DNA of 64,000 nt from the NCBI GenBank assembly GCA_021234155.1, contig JAJEKV010000025.1:4761823-4825822 (forward strand). Direction: 5' to 3'. The notes beneath the pieces were generated by a model. It had not been told where the DNA came from. It saw only the letters and a program-made list of their open reading frames with translations, and searched no databases. A program made the translations under genes and the position numbers. Positions 24,109 through 34,520 of this stretch are shown here, piece by piece. Source of the stretch: Isoetes taiwanensis. Its lineage: Eukaryota > Streptophyta > Lycopodiopsida > Isoetales > Isoetaceae. Within the stretch, counting starts at the first letter, position 1; each line of letters opens with the position of its first letter.

Positions 24109-25278
24109 AGCTGAGCCCTATAAGTTGGATGGCAAGCTGGTCAAGACTTCTTGTTGAAACCAGTGTGTGGCTTATTTTTGCATAACATTTTATTCCCCGC
24201 TAGTTTTGTCAAGGTTTTCAACATGCAATTGTGGGTCTAGCGTATCCACATCTGGCTTCTCCGTACCTTGCCTATGTGAGCAAGTTGTTACCTTGATATA
24301 ATTAAGAGAGCGCACTAGTAGTAAAACGAAAACCAGTTATCACCAAAATCAAATGCTCTTATGCATCCCCGCCAATGAAATTGTCATGCCTACACTCCCG
24401 TTCAGCCATTGTTGCTGGTTGTCCGAGGCAGAGCCTGAGCCAATCATGCCAGGTTGTATAGAAAAAGAAAGAAAGAGAGAGAAGACAAAGGCAAATGCCA
24501 ATCTTCGGAGCAAAACTTTCCAACATTATTTGCTACAAATCTTCCCTTGGCAACGCTATCAAATACCGAACTTGGCCATGACAACGTGCACTAAGGCTGG
24601 GATGGAATGATGCAATGCAAAACCTAACACAACATAATGGAAACGAAAATCAATCTAGGGCAATCATCAAGGCCTTTAAACTTCTTCTAATGGGAGGTCT
24701 TCACCTTAACGTCTTCTAATGGGAGTCTTCACCTTGACTTCTTTTAATGAAGGGTCTTCAAATTTAACAGAGTCTCCTCCTGCCATAGCATTAGCATTCT
24801 TTATTTGAAGGCAGATTTTTTTTTACTTTTGAAGGCAGCCAACCTCAATATCGGCAGATGATGGAGCCAAACATTAATACATTAATGTTACTAATGCATG
24901 TAGGCAAATCCATCCATGCATTTATGCATCAAGTTAGCCACAAGGACAAGGATATAATAACTACTATGGAAACCGTGGAATCAATGTCCAATCAAGCCAC
25001 ACTACTAGCTCCAAAAAATATAAATTAATTAAGTATGATATGTGCAGAACCTTTAATATGGCAGATTCCTACAAGGATCACTTATCAACATTGCTAGGTC
25101 CATATTGGAACCTGCAAAGAGGGCAAAAGAGTGGCAAGGATTTAATAAGTGGAATTTTGTCCATTAAACATTGGCAAGGTTTTGGCAATGATGTTAACAT
25201 ATACAAGAAACTTATCGCGACGACTTTCTCTTTACATACCCTGATTATGCCGTATTCTATTCTATTGCTATTTAGAAT
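24109..25278. other. Downstream of aldo-keto reductase; no gene seen
   Basis: Contains three imperfect ~26 bp direct repeats of the type cttctaatgggaggtcttca at about 24,683-24,762, and otherwise AT-rich unique sequence. The opposing open frames at 25,040-25,374 have no recognisable domain. No polyadenylation signal was assigned. Confidence 0.5.
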
Positions 25279-25732
25279 ATAGTTTTTGGGTTGCTTGTAG
25301 GGGGCAACCCTCTTGTTGGAGGGTGGAGGACCGCTCAAGGCTTGGATTTGTTTTGAGGATAATATGCCCCGCATATTCTATGCAAGCGGATGCGACGGCC
25401 GGGGCTTTTTAGGGTTTCGCGGACGGCAAAGGATGCTTAGACGGCAAGGATTCGCCTGGATGTGCCCGACGGTAGGGATTGTTCGCCTATGCTTTTCTTC
25501 GCTCCGCCTATCTATGGCAAATGGAAGCAAAATTGCGGTGCACGCTTTGTGTTCTAAATCGATGCCTTCAAAGCGATTTTGGGTCGATTGATGCAAATGA
25601 GGGTCTGGATTGATGTAGCTTTAATTCCTCAGATTATTCTTTCCATGATTTATGCTCGACATCAGCAAAACCGTGAGGCCACCGAGGGCAACCCTCCGTC
25701 TTGCAAAGACCTTGTTTTTTTTTTTGATTTAA
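25279..25732. mobile_element. ~450 bp element-like block with palindromic start and T-run end
   Basis: Begins tttttgggttgcttgtagggggcaaccc, where gggttgc and gcaaccc can pair, and ends after gagggcaaccctccg with a run of 11 T residues before gatttaataat. The same start appears at 20,424. The inner part is GC-richer with a repeated 'gacggcaaggat' phrase. It could be a short non-autonomous element whose insertion defined the ends of the 5.3 kb block; no superfamily can be named. Confidence 0.35.
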
Positions 25733-26362
25733 TAATATGAGAAGGATTTAAGGTCCATCTTTAGTGTTTTCAACAACATTATTGATACGGACAAACACAA
25801 TATGCGCATATACACATGGTAACTAATGATGCATATTGTACAATCATAATGTGCATATAGACATAGTTTCTAATCATAAATGTTGTACTACATTCTTGAA
25901 ATAATGTGATTATGTCAAAAGTTCATTGAAGTAACGTTCTTTGGGTGGTAATGTCGGGCACACATTTACTATAAATACACAACCTCTACTTATGTGCAGC
26001 AAAGGACGACTTCAAGGTAATAAATTGTTGTTAAGTTCAAGCTTAATTAGGGGTGAATCCGAGAACATGTAGCAATTATATAAAAATCGGAGCACCCATA
26101 TAAACCCTTTACTACAATGACTCTTCATTCCTGTGTTCAATACTTTCATATAGAAGCTAATGTCCTACTCGAGTCTTACTTTTGTTTGTATGTTTAAATA
26201 TGTAAATACCACATGTCCTTCGTCTTTATATAACTGCAAGGGTTGAATCCCATAACCTATGTGGGCAAAGATACAATGACCATTTCAATGTATTTTGTAA
26301 GTTTTCTATTCTATTCTATTATATCAAAGGTAGATAGTCTTTTTTATTTTTATGATATACAT
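25733..26362. other. Shared flank (copy A), near-identical to 63,422-64,000
   Basis: Direct repeat of the right end of the window, from atttaataatatgagaagg to the end. It contains a run of short words around cacaatatgcgcatata and aatcataatgtgcatata. No reading frame is supported. The match continues past the window edge, so the true length of the A/B duplication is not known. Confidence 0.85.
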
Positions 26363-26520
26363 ATGTAGCATAATAATAGGGGGTTTTCTTTGTGTTTTTG
26401 TACGTTTTTCACTAAGGTTTTCCTATGATTTCGTGATGTATTCAAATGGATGTAGTAATGCGTACATCTAGAGTGCACCATTTCTGAGCCATTGATTTTA
26501 GCCTTTTTTTTTTTCCAATG

Positions 26521-26632
26521 GTCAACAACCAATGGCTCACAACAAAAGCCCTTTTTTTTGTGCGTGTGGTGCATAATGTCAACAACCAATGGCTCACAAC
26601 AAAAGCCCTCTTTTTGTGTGTGTGGTGCATAA
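26521..26632. repeat. Tandem ~60 bp repeat within E1
   Basis: Two copies of a unit starting caacaaccaatggctcacaa, followed by aaagccc, a T-run and gtgtggtgcataatg. In the inverted relative E3, three to four copies lie at 62,820-63,065, so copy number differs between elements. Confidence 0.75.
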
Positions 26633-27688
26633 TGGGCACATGAAGGGCTTGAAGGGCGCATGTAGTGGCGGTTTCCGGCAAACACATTTCTTATCATAAC
26701 TTTTTGATCTAGAGCTACGCTTTGAGATGATTTTTATTATGCGTTGAAAAGCTCTCTCCGAGATCTTTTGATAGTGTATGATATGGATATGTTTGGTTAA
26801 GTTATCTATGCTAAAACAGCAATTTTTCGGCCGGGTTTGGTAGGCTTTCACATCCTACCAGCTGATTAATTGTTTTATGGCTCATTCGAATGAAGCTTGC
26901 AAAAAATTACCATGCATTTTAGATTTTGAGGGAGTTATTAAGCAAATTCCAAGGCTTCTAGATCCTTGTGTTAACAAGCAAATTGTGTGTGGTGCATAAT
27001 GGGCACATGAAGGGCTTGAAGGGCGCATGTAGTGCGCTTTCCGCAAGAACACAATTCTTATCATAACTTTTGATCCAGAGCTCTGCTTTGAGATGATTTT
27101 ATTGCGTTGGAAATCTCTCTCCGAGATCTTTTGATAGTTTATGATATGAATATGTTTGGTTAAGTTATCTATGCTAAAATATCAATTTTTTGCCGGGTTT
27201 GGTAGGCTTTCACATCCTACCGTTTGATTAATACAGATTGCGCTTATTGGATATTGTTTTATGGCTCATTCCAATGAAGCTTGCAAAAAAATTACCATGT
27301 ATTTTTAGATTTTGAGGCGCTTATTAAGCAAATTTCAAGGCTTCTAGATCCTTGTGCTAACAAGCGAAAAAGTTTCCCACTTTGGTTTCTCGTCACAAGA
27401 ATCCATGGAGGCCAAAGGTCAGCTGTTAAATTCAGTTGAAAAATGTTTGTGTATGGGTGTTGCAAACTTTATGACTTTCTAATAATGGAATAAATCTGCT
27501 CTATCTTTACGGTAACTTTTACTTATGTTCTATTTGTTTTATTGTGATGAAATTCAAAAGCTACAGGTGATGAAAGCCTCAAATGAATTCTAGTTTTTTT
27601 CTGGTTTGAATTCTAAAATTTTTGTCACGGGAGGGGGGGGGAGGGGCGTCCCTAAGGCCCCGAAGGGGCCAAAAATTTTTTTTTGCAA

Positions 27689-28283
27689 CACAAACCATTA
27701 ACATCCAACATATAAAAATTAAATCCCCAACACACATAACAACCATTGACATTAACAACCAACACATAACTACCATTGACATTAATTAACACAACCATTG
27801 GGTCCAACACATTTAAATTAAAATCCCCCTTAAATCCCCTTTGGTTTGGGTGCATATTCACACGAGGGGTGACGTAGGGCAGCGAGAGCCCTCATAATTG
27901 CATTTTGCACGCATCTAAATCAACACCATATAGTATTAAAGAGCGGAAATCTTATAGTATTTTGCGCATCTTGTTATACACAAGATAGCAAATTTTGTAC
28001 TTGCATACCCCACAAACGAGGAACTTTACGTGCGGTGTAGATTAAGGAATAAGGGGTGAATATGCCTATCCAACGGCTCGTTGCGGAGTCATCCCCCTGT
28101 GTGAATATGCACCCAAACCAAAGGGGGTTTAAGGGGATTTTAATTTAAATGTGTTGGACCCAATGGTTGTGTTAATTAATGTCAATGTTAGTTATGTGTT
28201 GGTTGTTAATGTCAATGGTTGTTATGTGTTGGTTGTTATGTGTTGGGGATTTAATTTTTATATGTTGATGTTAATGGTTTGTC
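27689..28283. repeat. Foldback: two ~180 bp inverted arms around a 235 bp core
   Basis: Left arm 27,689-27,863 (acaaaccattaacatccaac to gggtgcatattcacac) is the reverse complement of right arm 28,099-28,283 (gtgtgaatatgcaccc to gatgttaatggtttgt). Each arm contains internal short repeats of ttgttatgtgttggttg type. The core includes gcataccccacaaacgagg. A transcript through it would form a long hairpin. Related arms occur at 61,650-61,758/61,981-62,165, and a single arm at 57,985-58,070. Confidence 0.9.
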
Positions 28284-28539
28284 TTTCAACCGTGAAACAT
28301 TTATCCTTAGAGCTTGAGTTTATTCATGCCAATTAGGACTCCCTCGCCCCTCATACTTAAAAGTTTAAGACAACAACCACATACCTATAGAATGGGGACA
28401 TCCTATCCTCTCTTCTTAACTCCTACATATTTCATATTGCTTGATAGCAGTCTATCCTACCAACATTTTTGCAACCTCACTCTACTAAGTGATATCTCGC
28501 CTATTTAGACATAAATCCGCCACCGTCAATTAGTTTCTC

Positions 28540-29242
28540 CTTGCTCGTGGCCCCTTTTTTTAACTCTTGTGTAAACTTTTTCAAGGTTTTTTTTCCTTGT
28601 TGGGTTATAATTGTATTTCTATCATGATTCAAAACTTCGACAGGCTACAAAAGGACCATTTTGCAATTATCTCCTTTTTCTTTTCAGGTAGGAGTTTTGG
28701 TACATAATTCACAGTTTAGCTTGCAAGGTACAGATCTTTTGATTGCATATATTTGCTCTTAGAAATACTTTTGCACCCATTGGATCTTGAGTTGAATTGG
28801 CACATATTTCACCGCTTTCAATTTTGTAGGAATGCAAACCCCATCTTGCGGTGTGAATTAATGATATTTCGTGACCAACTTCTTTCATCCGATGTCTCCG
28901 GATACAATGAGTATCATTAGCTTCATTACATACTTAAAAACTCTTTACCACGCAGTTGTATATATTTGATCCACATCATTAAAGGAGCTTCGCCATAAGT
29001 ACTTGTTTTCTGAGATTGTAGCTAGACCTGTATGTTGCATCTTGCCTATTGCAAACACTGTATGGTTGAGTTCAGATTACAGAGTCAATTATGCACTACT
29101 ATCAAAGTAGTATGCCCATCCGGTTTGGCATGATACTTTTGTCGTCCCGCATGATAAGAAGACTTGAGGGAATGGATACTAGTATGGAACTTGAAGATGA
29201 TATTGAAAGCTCTCCTTTCGATGCTGATGTACATGATCTCTC
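28540..29242. repeat. Dispersed copy of the ~1 kb family
   Basis: Matches 13,850-14,540 and 52,900-53,540 from aaacttttt-caaggttttt through tttgattgcatatatttgc, atgagtatca, ttgcatcttgc and atggatactagtatggaac. It stops near gatgtacatgatctctc, which is also where the L1 begins in the other copies. A short acidic frame (MDTSMELEDD..) is open here but is not kept in the others. Confidence 0.8.
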
Positions 29243-29613
29243 GTCTTATATAGACTAATATGGTCAAAACAAAGAAACAACAAAATGCTGCAACAGAACC
29301 AAGTATAAGCCCTAGCATGGAACAGAATGAAATCTGTTTGGCCGAGGATGGCCTGCATAGCTTGAAGAAAGCAGCATAAGTTTGGTTAGGATGGCCTGCA
29401 TAGCTTGAAGAAAGTAGCATAAGTTTGGTTAGCATAACGAAGGCTGTTTACCTTGTCCACCACAAAACAAGAGCCCTGTTGCCTTTGATAAAATGCAGCC
29501 TTGCATGTTGATGAATCTGCACAGTTTTTTCTGCAGTTTTGGGAGATGCCATAACATCCAGACGCCACTCCACGGCCTCCCAAAAAAAGAGGGAAAAGGC
29601 GATTTACAAACAA
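29243..29613 (-). pseudogene. PAN-domain receptor-like kinase fragment (PAN and transmembrane part only)
   Basis: Two overlapping minus-strand frames together give the C-terminal half of a PAN/apple domain followed by a membrane span, as in plant G-type lectin S-receptor-like kinases. Visible are CRKNCADSSTCKAAFY and GSCFVVDKVNSLR (PAN cysteines and core) and then MLGLILGSVAAFCCFFVLTI plus a basic RRE stop-transfer. A 45-bp piece (NQTYAAFFKLCRPS) is duplicated between PAN and the membrane span, with a frameshift. The lectin domains and the kinase domain are absent: at 29,243 the sequence switches to the ~1 kb repeat family. A cell-surface receptor remnant; almost certainly not functional. Confidence 0.7.
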
Positions 29614-30777
29614 AAAATGGAAAATTTTAAAATTGCCCTTCTATTTTTGCATATTTCTCAAAATGCTGTGTATTTATGGTACCTGTCAAAATGCGCCCTC
29701 TTCCCTGCTTAATGTGCCCTCAAACTAGGGTCAGGTGTAATTTTAGTGACAGCTCATATGCGCAAAGTTGTAACCCAAGTTATGGAATGTAACACCTCAC
29801 ATAAATTCTGATTATAAACGATCCAAATTCTTAGAACAATTCTTTCTTTGTCATATTAGGAAAAGTCGCGATTCTAGTTCTTCTAGCTTGCCTAGCTTTG
29901 AGCAATTAGCAGATTTGAATCTTAGGAGATAATGCATATGCAAGTAGAAATGAGGGATGGATTGAAGATTGAGAGCCCAAAAACTGTGTGGCAGAAGAAC
30001 AACTAGACTAGAAAATAACATCATGGAAGATTTTTACAAATCCAAATCTCATTACCTGCTCATCATTACTTTCTGGGTTTAATACAAAAAATAAATAGAA
30101 CTCTAAAATTTGCACCCCTGAAGTACATTCTACAGTTAATAAGTTAATCAATGGTCTTCTTAAAGAATAAGAAGTGGGCTCTAATAGTTGCTTAAGAAAA
30201 TACATTGTTCTAGTTATTGGTCAACCCACAGTGCGACAAAACTTTTTTTTTTCATATGTTATTCAAATGTAGGGTTTCCTTGAATAGTTTAAGTGATCTT
30301 CTTATTCATGATGTGAATTCACATGACTTTCACAGATAGTAATGCCCCATATACAAAACTAAAGTTATAGAACGTGTTTCCAATTCAACATTCGGTGAAA
30401 GTTGTTAACACCTATGTGGCAAATTTGGATAGATCCAATAGACTATTAAATTTGGATTGTAAGATCCAATAGACCATTTTTAAAAATTAGGCTATCTTTT
30501 CAAATTGGATCCCTAGACCAATAGCACATGCACCCTTTGCAAATTGAATTCCTCGGGGAATAGAAATTTGGCTAGAGTTACACGTTATAATTTGCAATCA
30601 TATTGTATTTAGTGTACTCTAGGAGCAAGCTTCTAAGCCACACCTAATATGCCTACTGATCCTAGGGTGTTTAGCCCAAATGCTATATAACATTCTAGAA
30701 ATGCGCAAAAGCATACCATATCATACAAAGACTATGTACACGGTAGTACATGATTCAGCCACATTATACCCTGAATG
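29614..30777. other. AT-rich region, no gene seen
   Basis: No recognisable protein, RNA gene or repeat copied elsewhere in the window. Two adjacent phrases about gatccaatagacca at 30,432-30,480 form a short imperfect repeat. Confidence 0.4.
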
Positions 30778-30850
30778 GTAAGACCATAGAATAGAATAGA
30801 ATAGAATAGAATAGTTTTTTTATCGTCCACTGAGACCAATCGGCCTATAA
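30778..30850 (-). mobile_element. LINE 3' tail: (GAATA)n plus conserved 'cgtcc' end
   Basis: A (gaata)n run (about 30,788-30,814) followed by gtttttttatcgtccactgagaccaatcgg. The arrangement parallels gaaggaagg..gtttattttaacgtcccacggagg at 49,681, which is attached to an RTE-like reverse transcriptase on the minus strand. I infer a heavily truncated LINE 3' end. Confidence 0.5.
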
Positions 30851-32029
30851 CAAGGTTTAAAATGAAACGCACTTATTTAAGAAGTGCGTTTGAAAGATTC
30901 CTTCTAAAAATTTACAAAATTCTAAAATACCCCTAAAAAGGACTCTTTTACTATCTTGTGTCTAAAGATTTATAAAACCGCTCATGAAAAATGCACATTT
31001 TAGGAAGACTTAACATTAAGGAGAAGAACAACAAAGAAAAATATCTCATTTTAGAGGGAAAAAGGACCACTACGAAAGCCAAAGATTTATTATGGGGCAA
31101 ACTCATATGAAAAAATTAGACGCTTTTGTATCTTATCCCTTAGAACGTTTATATTGGTTACATTATAGAAGACAAAAAATTTGTTATTTCACAACCATTT
31201 TGGCTAAACATCCTAATTGACCTTAAAAGACATTGGGAGACAGTTTGAACAAACTGCTTGAATGAAAAATTATTGTTTTTGCATCATATGGTATTACAAA
31301 TGATAATACATCCACGAAATCATGCAGTTAGTTGAAGTTCCAACCGACGATGCCGTGAGTAAATTTATACCGAGGAAACAGGTTGAAGTAGTGAAGCTCG
31401 CGGGATTACATGGCCTTCTTTGTTGTTCTCGGAGATGTATTCATCATGTCTTTGGGCTTGCACAATACCAATCCACAATATAGTGATGTTGAGAAGATAG
31501 TCAAGCTCCTTGTCAATGTTGAGAGTCTTCAAAGACAATTCCATCATCTCAGAAATTGAAGGTCACTCGCACATTTCTCCACAGAGAAGTATTTGTCTAT
31601 CTTGCTTTTTTTTTCTGTTTGCAAAGAAATAGGTAAACTTTTGAGGGGTTGCTACCCCTCGCACCCCCTATGGACAAACTCACGTAGTTTCCTTCTCGTT
31701 GAACACATGTGTCTCCATAACATTTTGGGGTCCTTTTGCCTTTAGAAGCGCTTTTGAGCTGCCTAAAGTGAAGTTAGCATGTGTGTAGAGAAAAAAAAAA
31801 GTAAAAATAACAACGGGATTTGACTAATTTATGCTCTAACATTGCATTACAAGGTCAGAGAATTTAGAACTATTTTAGAACTTTTTGAACTAAAAAACTA
31901 AGAAAACTGCATAAAATTATCCCTTGAGTGTGTTATTTCAACAAGATAAGTTGCAAAAACCTTTGGGAGCAAGAAAGACCCCACAAGATTTTGCACAATA
32001 TAAACTTATACTCCTGGACTACATATTTT

Positions 32030-32265
32030 ATGTATATATATATCTATATACATCTTATACATGTTAATATATATATATATTCAATATATATACGTTCACA
32101 TATTTGTATATATAAAAAAAAAAACGGTATAAATTTATACCGCAGGAAGTCTCGCGGTATAGATTTATACCGCAAGACTTCTCTTTTTTTCGGATATATA
32201 TATGTAAATATATATGTTATATATATATTATATATTTATATAATATACATATATATACAAGAAAA
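32030..32265. repeat. AT microsatellite region with two palindrome copies
   Basis: Runs of (at)n and tatata at both ends. In the middle, ggtataaatttatacc (32,126-32,141) and ggtatagatttatacc (32,156-32,171) are separated by 14 bp. Confidence 0.8.
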
Positions 32266-32329
32266 TTAATACGTCCTACGGCGCATTGTTCCAATTTTAG
32301 CATGTTCCTACGTGCAAGTTCTTATAAAA

Positions 32330-33010
32330 GAATCTCTTGAAAATACTCTAAATTCATAGATTATCTAACATTCTACCAAGGTTCTCTCAGATTCTACCAA
32401 GGTTCTCTAAGATTCTACCAAGGTTCTCTAAATTTTATAAGATTCCCTAGATTTTCCAAGATTTTATGAAGATCCCCTTAGATTCTCTTAGATTCATTTA
32501 GATCTTATGAGATTGCCCTAGGTTCCCTTACATTATATGAGATTCAAAGAGATTCTATAAATATTCCCTTACATACTCTAAGATTTCATCAACATTTTCT
32601 TAGATTCCCTTAGATTTTATGAAGATTCCTTTAGATCCCCCAAATTTTAAGAGATTTCTAGATTCTCTTATATTTTATAAGATTTTCTTACATTTTATTA
32701 GATTCTTCTGGATTCCTTTACATTCAAGAACTTTTTAGAACATTCTAAGACTTTTTGGAACATTCTAAGACTTTCAATATATTCTAGAACTTTCTGGAAG
32801 TATTTTCCTAGATTTCCTTACATTCCCGTAGATTCCCCTACATTCTAGAACATTCTAAAACTTATTAGAACAATTTAGAACTTTTTGGAAGAATTTTCTT
32901 AGATCCCCACTAGATTCTCTTATGTTCTAGAACTTTCTAGAAGATTCTAGAACTTTCTAGAGCCTTCCAGAACATTCTAGAGCCTTCTTGAACTAGCTAG
33001 AATATTATAG
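32330..33010. repeat. Degenerate short-period minisatellite (gattctctta / ttctagaac)
   Basis: About 680 bp of imperfect words: first ggttctctaagattctacca repeated three times at 32,375-32,435, then gattcccttagattt-like phrases, then aactttctagaagattctag-like phrases rich in the XbaI-like tctaga palindrome. No reading frame. Confidence 0.8.
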
Positions 33011-33075
33011 GCTATTTTATCTTAATGGCAATATTACCCTTAAGTATATTTGAAACACAAATTATTCATTGAATT

Positions 33076-33141
33076 AATGCTTGGTCTAGTGGTTAGAGGG
33101 GGGGGTTTGGGGGGTTGAGGACCAGGGTTCGAATCCCCCCA
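33076..33141 (+). ncRNA. tRNA-like sequence (pol III A and B boxes); SINE head or tRNA pseudogene
   Basis: tggtctagtggttaga fits a pol III A box, and ggttcgaatcc is a canonical B box/T-loop about 45 bp downstream. Between them are long G runs and no clear anticodon arm. The acceptor ends (aatgctt / cccaataa) do not pair. An AT-rich stretch follows. This suits a tRNA-derived SINE or a damaged tRNA better than a working tRNA gene. Confidence 0.5.
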
Positions 33142-33189
33142 ATAATATAAAAAATTTTAAAAGCCTTTTCTCAAGGGACGAAAGCAAAT

Positions 33190-33612
33190 AACATGAGCCT
33201 TAGGATCTTAGACTCGATCAACGATCAAGATCTCACCATATAAAAGCAATATGAGTCGAGGATCATCCACATATAATTCCCAAAGCCATGTGGACCGTAG
33301 GATATGTGCCAAGCCACCCGAGCCGTAGGATCTCTGGATCGACCACCGGATCAAATCAACATGGACCGTAGGGATCGTTACATATAGTCTATATAAGAAC
33401 CCCCAACCCATCTCGGGCCTTAGGATACGCCTCAAAGCCACGCGGAGCCGTGGGATCTCGGATCCACGATCGTGATCGATCAACTTTGGGCCGTAGGATC
33501 GTGTCTATATGGGTTGTATGTAAACTCCCAAGCCATCCGGGCCGTGAGGATGTGTCCCCAAACAACGTGGAGCCAGTCGGATCTCGAATCGGACCCGGTC
33601 CTGGATAAAGCG
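33190..33612. repeat. Tandem ~125 bp repeats built on gccgtaggatc
   Basis: The word gccgtaggat and near-variants recur about nine times (33,195, 33,291, 33,321, 33,361, 33,416, 33,444, 33,487, 33,539, 33,572) in an alternating pattern, with agccacgcgg and ggatctcggatc between. The block is GC-richer than its surroundings. Minus-strand frames across it are repetitive and do not resemble a protein. Confidence 0.75.
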
Positions 33613-33647
33613 ACAAACATAAGAACATATATATGATTGATATCTTT

Positions 33648-33913
33648 GGTATAAATTTATACCGAAAACTCTTTGGTATAAATTTATACCGCTAATCCTC
33701 TTGCGGTATAAATTTATATCATTGTTCCTTTATGGTATAAATTTATACCGCTTCGAGTCCTTTTGTCAGTATAAATTTATACCGCTCGAAAGTTCTTTTT
33801 GTTGTATAAATCTATACCGCTCAAGTCTTCTTGCGGTATAAATTTATACCGTCATGAACTCTCTAGCATACTATGTCCACATATTACTATCTATTAAGGT
33901 ATAAATTTATACC
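33648..33913. repeat. Array of eight copies of a 16-18 bp palindrome (cGGTATAAATTTATACCg)
   Basis: Copies start at 33,648, 33,675, 33,705, 33,734, 33,768, 33,803, 33,835 and 33,898, with 27-35 bp between starts except the last gap of 63. Most are perfect GGTATAAATTTATACC; others differ by one or two bases. Spacers are related, e.g. ctc(t)tgc and cttcgag words. Additional copies lie at 32,126 and 32,156 and a half copy near 31,360. Confidence 0.95.
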
Positions 33914-34520
33914 ATCTTGAAATTTATTTGGAAGAAACTAAAGACTACAGAGAACAAATAAATTACAAAGTTTAAAAAGTCCAGATTGGATACATAAATT
34001 CGCCATCAGTATCTACGTATTCTATAGCAATTCGGAGGAGCAAATAAGAGCAAGTGTATAAAGCAAAGCGCCAAGCATCTTCTGACTTCACCTCGCGGTG
34101 AGGCATACTTTAAGGTGACAATATTTGCTTCATTGAGGCAATATCAAAATGTGTTGCATTTTTGCAATTTTGTTCATAATTTTGTAGTGAATTTATAAAC
34201 TTTGAACTAAATACATTTTGGGCACTCTTAAACGCTTTATTTTTTTTTCAATGTCTATTTTGTTTTGTCCTTAAAAATATTACTATTTCTCAAACCAAAC
34301 TAGGGGTCAAAAATGGTACCAAACAATTTTGAATGGAAGTCGAAAGTTCAAATTCCCTCCAAAAATGGTGCCTAAAATATTCAAATTGTCACACTTGTCA
34401 CAAATATACCAAGAAAAGGGCATTTTTTAGGGAATTTTAGGAATCTTTCAAAGATTCCTTTTGAAGTCGTTTCGCGGCAAAATAAATAAGTGCGCTTTCA
34501 TTTTAAACTTTGTTCTATGG

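Larger units (their letters stand above)
20430..25732. other. 5.3 kb block present only in copy A, carrying the aldo-keto reductase
   Basis: Copy B joins ggtataggattttttgg directly to gatttaataatatgag at 63,405-63,430. In copy A these flanks are 5.3 kb apart (20,412-20,428 and 25,732 onwards). The block starts with gggttgcccctagggggg, a short palindrome-like end that recurs in direct orientation at 25,287. It includes the partial and the fuller aldo-keto reductase copies. No target-site duplication longer than a base or two is visible, so the mechanism (transposon capture or deletion in B) is open. Confidence 0.75.
26363..28283 (-). mobile_element. Complex foldback element E1 (inverted relative of 61,637-63,206)
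   Basis: Read on the minus strand this matches E3 at 61,637-63,206: the end next to agcataataataggggg pairs with cccctcatattatgct at 63,190, then the accaatggctcacaac repeats, the gggtttggtaggctttcac segment, the ggaggggcgtccctaaggccc segment, and finally a foldback. A ~330 bp piece is tandemly duplicated (26,622-26,950 and 26,983-27,330). No transposase frame is visible, so it is non-autonomous. Superfamily not assigned. Confidence 0.65.
30855..34520. other. ~3.7 kb region flanked by short inverted repeats
   Basis: Left ataacaaggtttaaaatgaaacgcacttattta (near 30,847-30,880) is closely matched, inverted, by aataagtgcgctttcattttaaactttgttctat (near 34,485-34,518). Between them lie AT microsatellites, the degenerate gattc array, the tRNA-like site and the palindrome array. 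This could be a large non-autonomous transposon or two oppositely oriented copies of a small repeat. The minus frame at 31,365-31,547 has no recognised domain. Confidence 0.4.

Noticed and set aside
20424-25310. Direct repeats gggttgcc..ggggcaa at 20,424 and 25,287 as LTRs
   Set aside because: Similarity is only about 30-40 bp, there is no TG..CA end, primer-binding site or gag/pol between them.
29160-29256. Acidic frame MDTSMELEDD..YID as a gene's last exon
   Set aside because: The preceding codons include adjacent stops (tgataa), and the frame is not kept in the copies at 14.5 and 53.5 kb.
31365-31547. Minus frame of 60 residues near 31.4 kb as a gene
   Set aside because: No recognisable motif and no support from a second copy; left as unassigned.
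33648-33913. Regular palindromic repeats as a CRISPR array
   Set aside because: Spacers are related to each other rather than unique, there are no cas genes, and the context is plant nuclear repeats.
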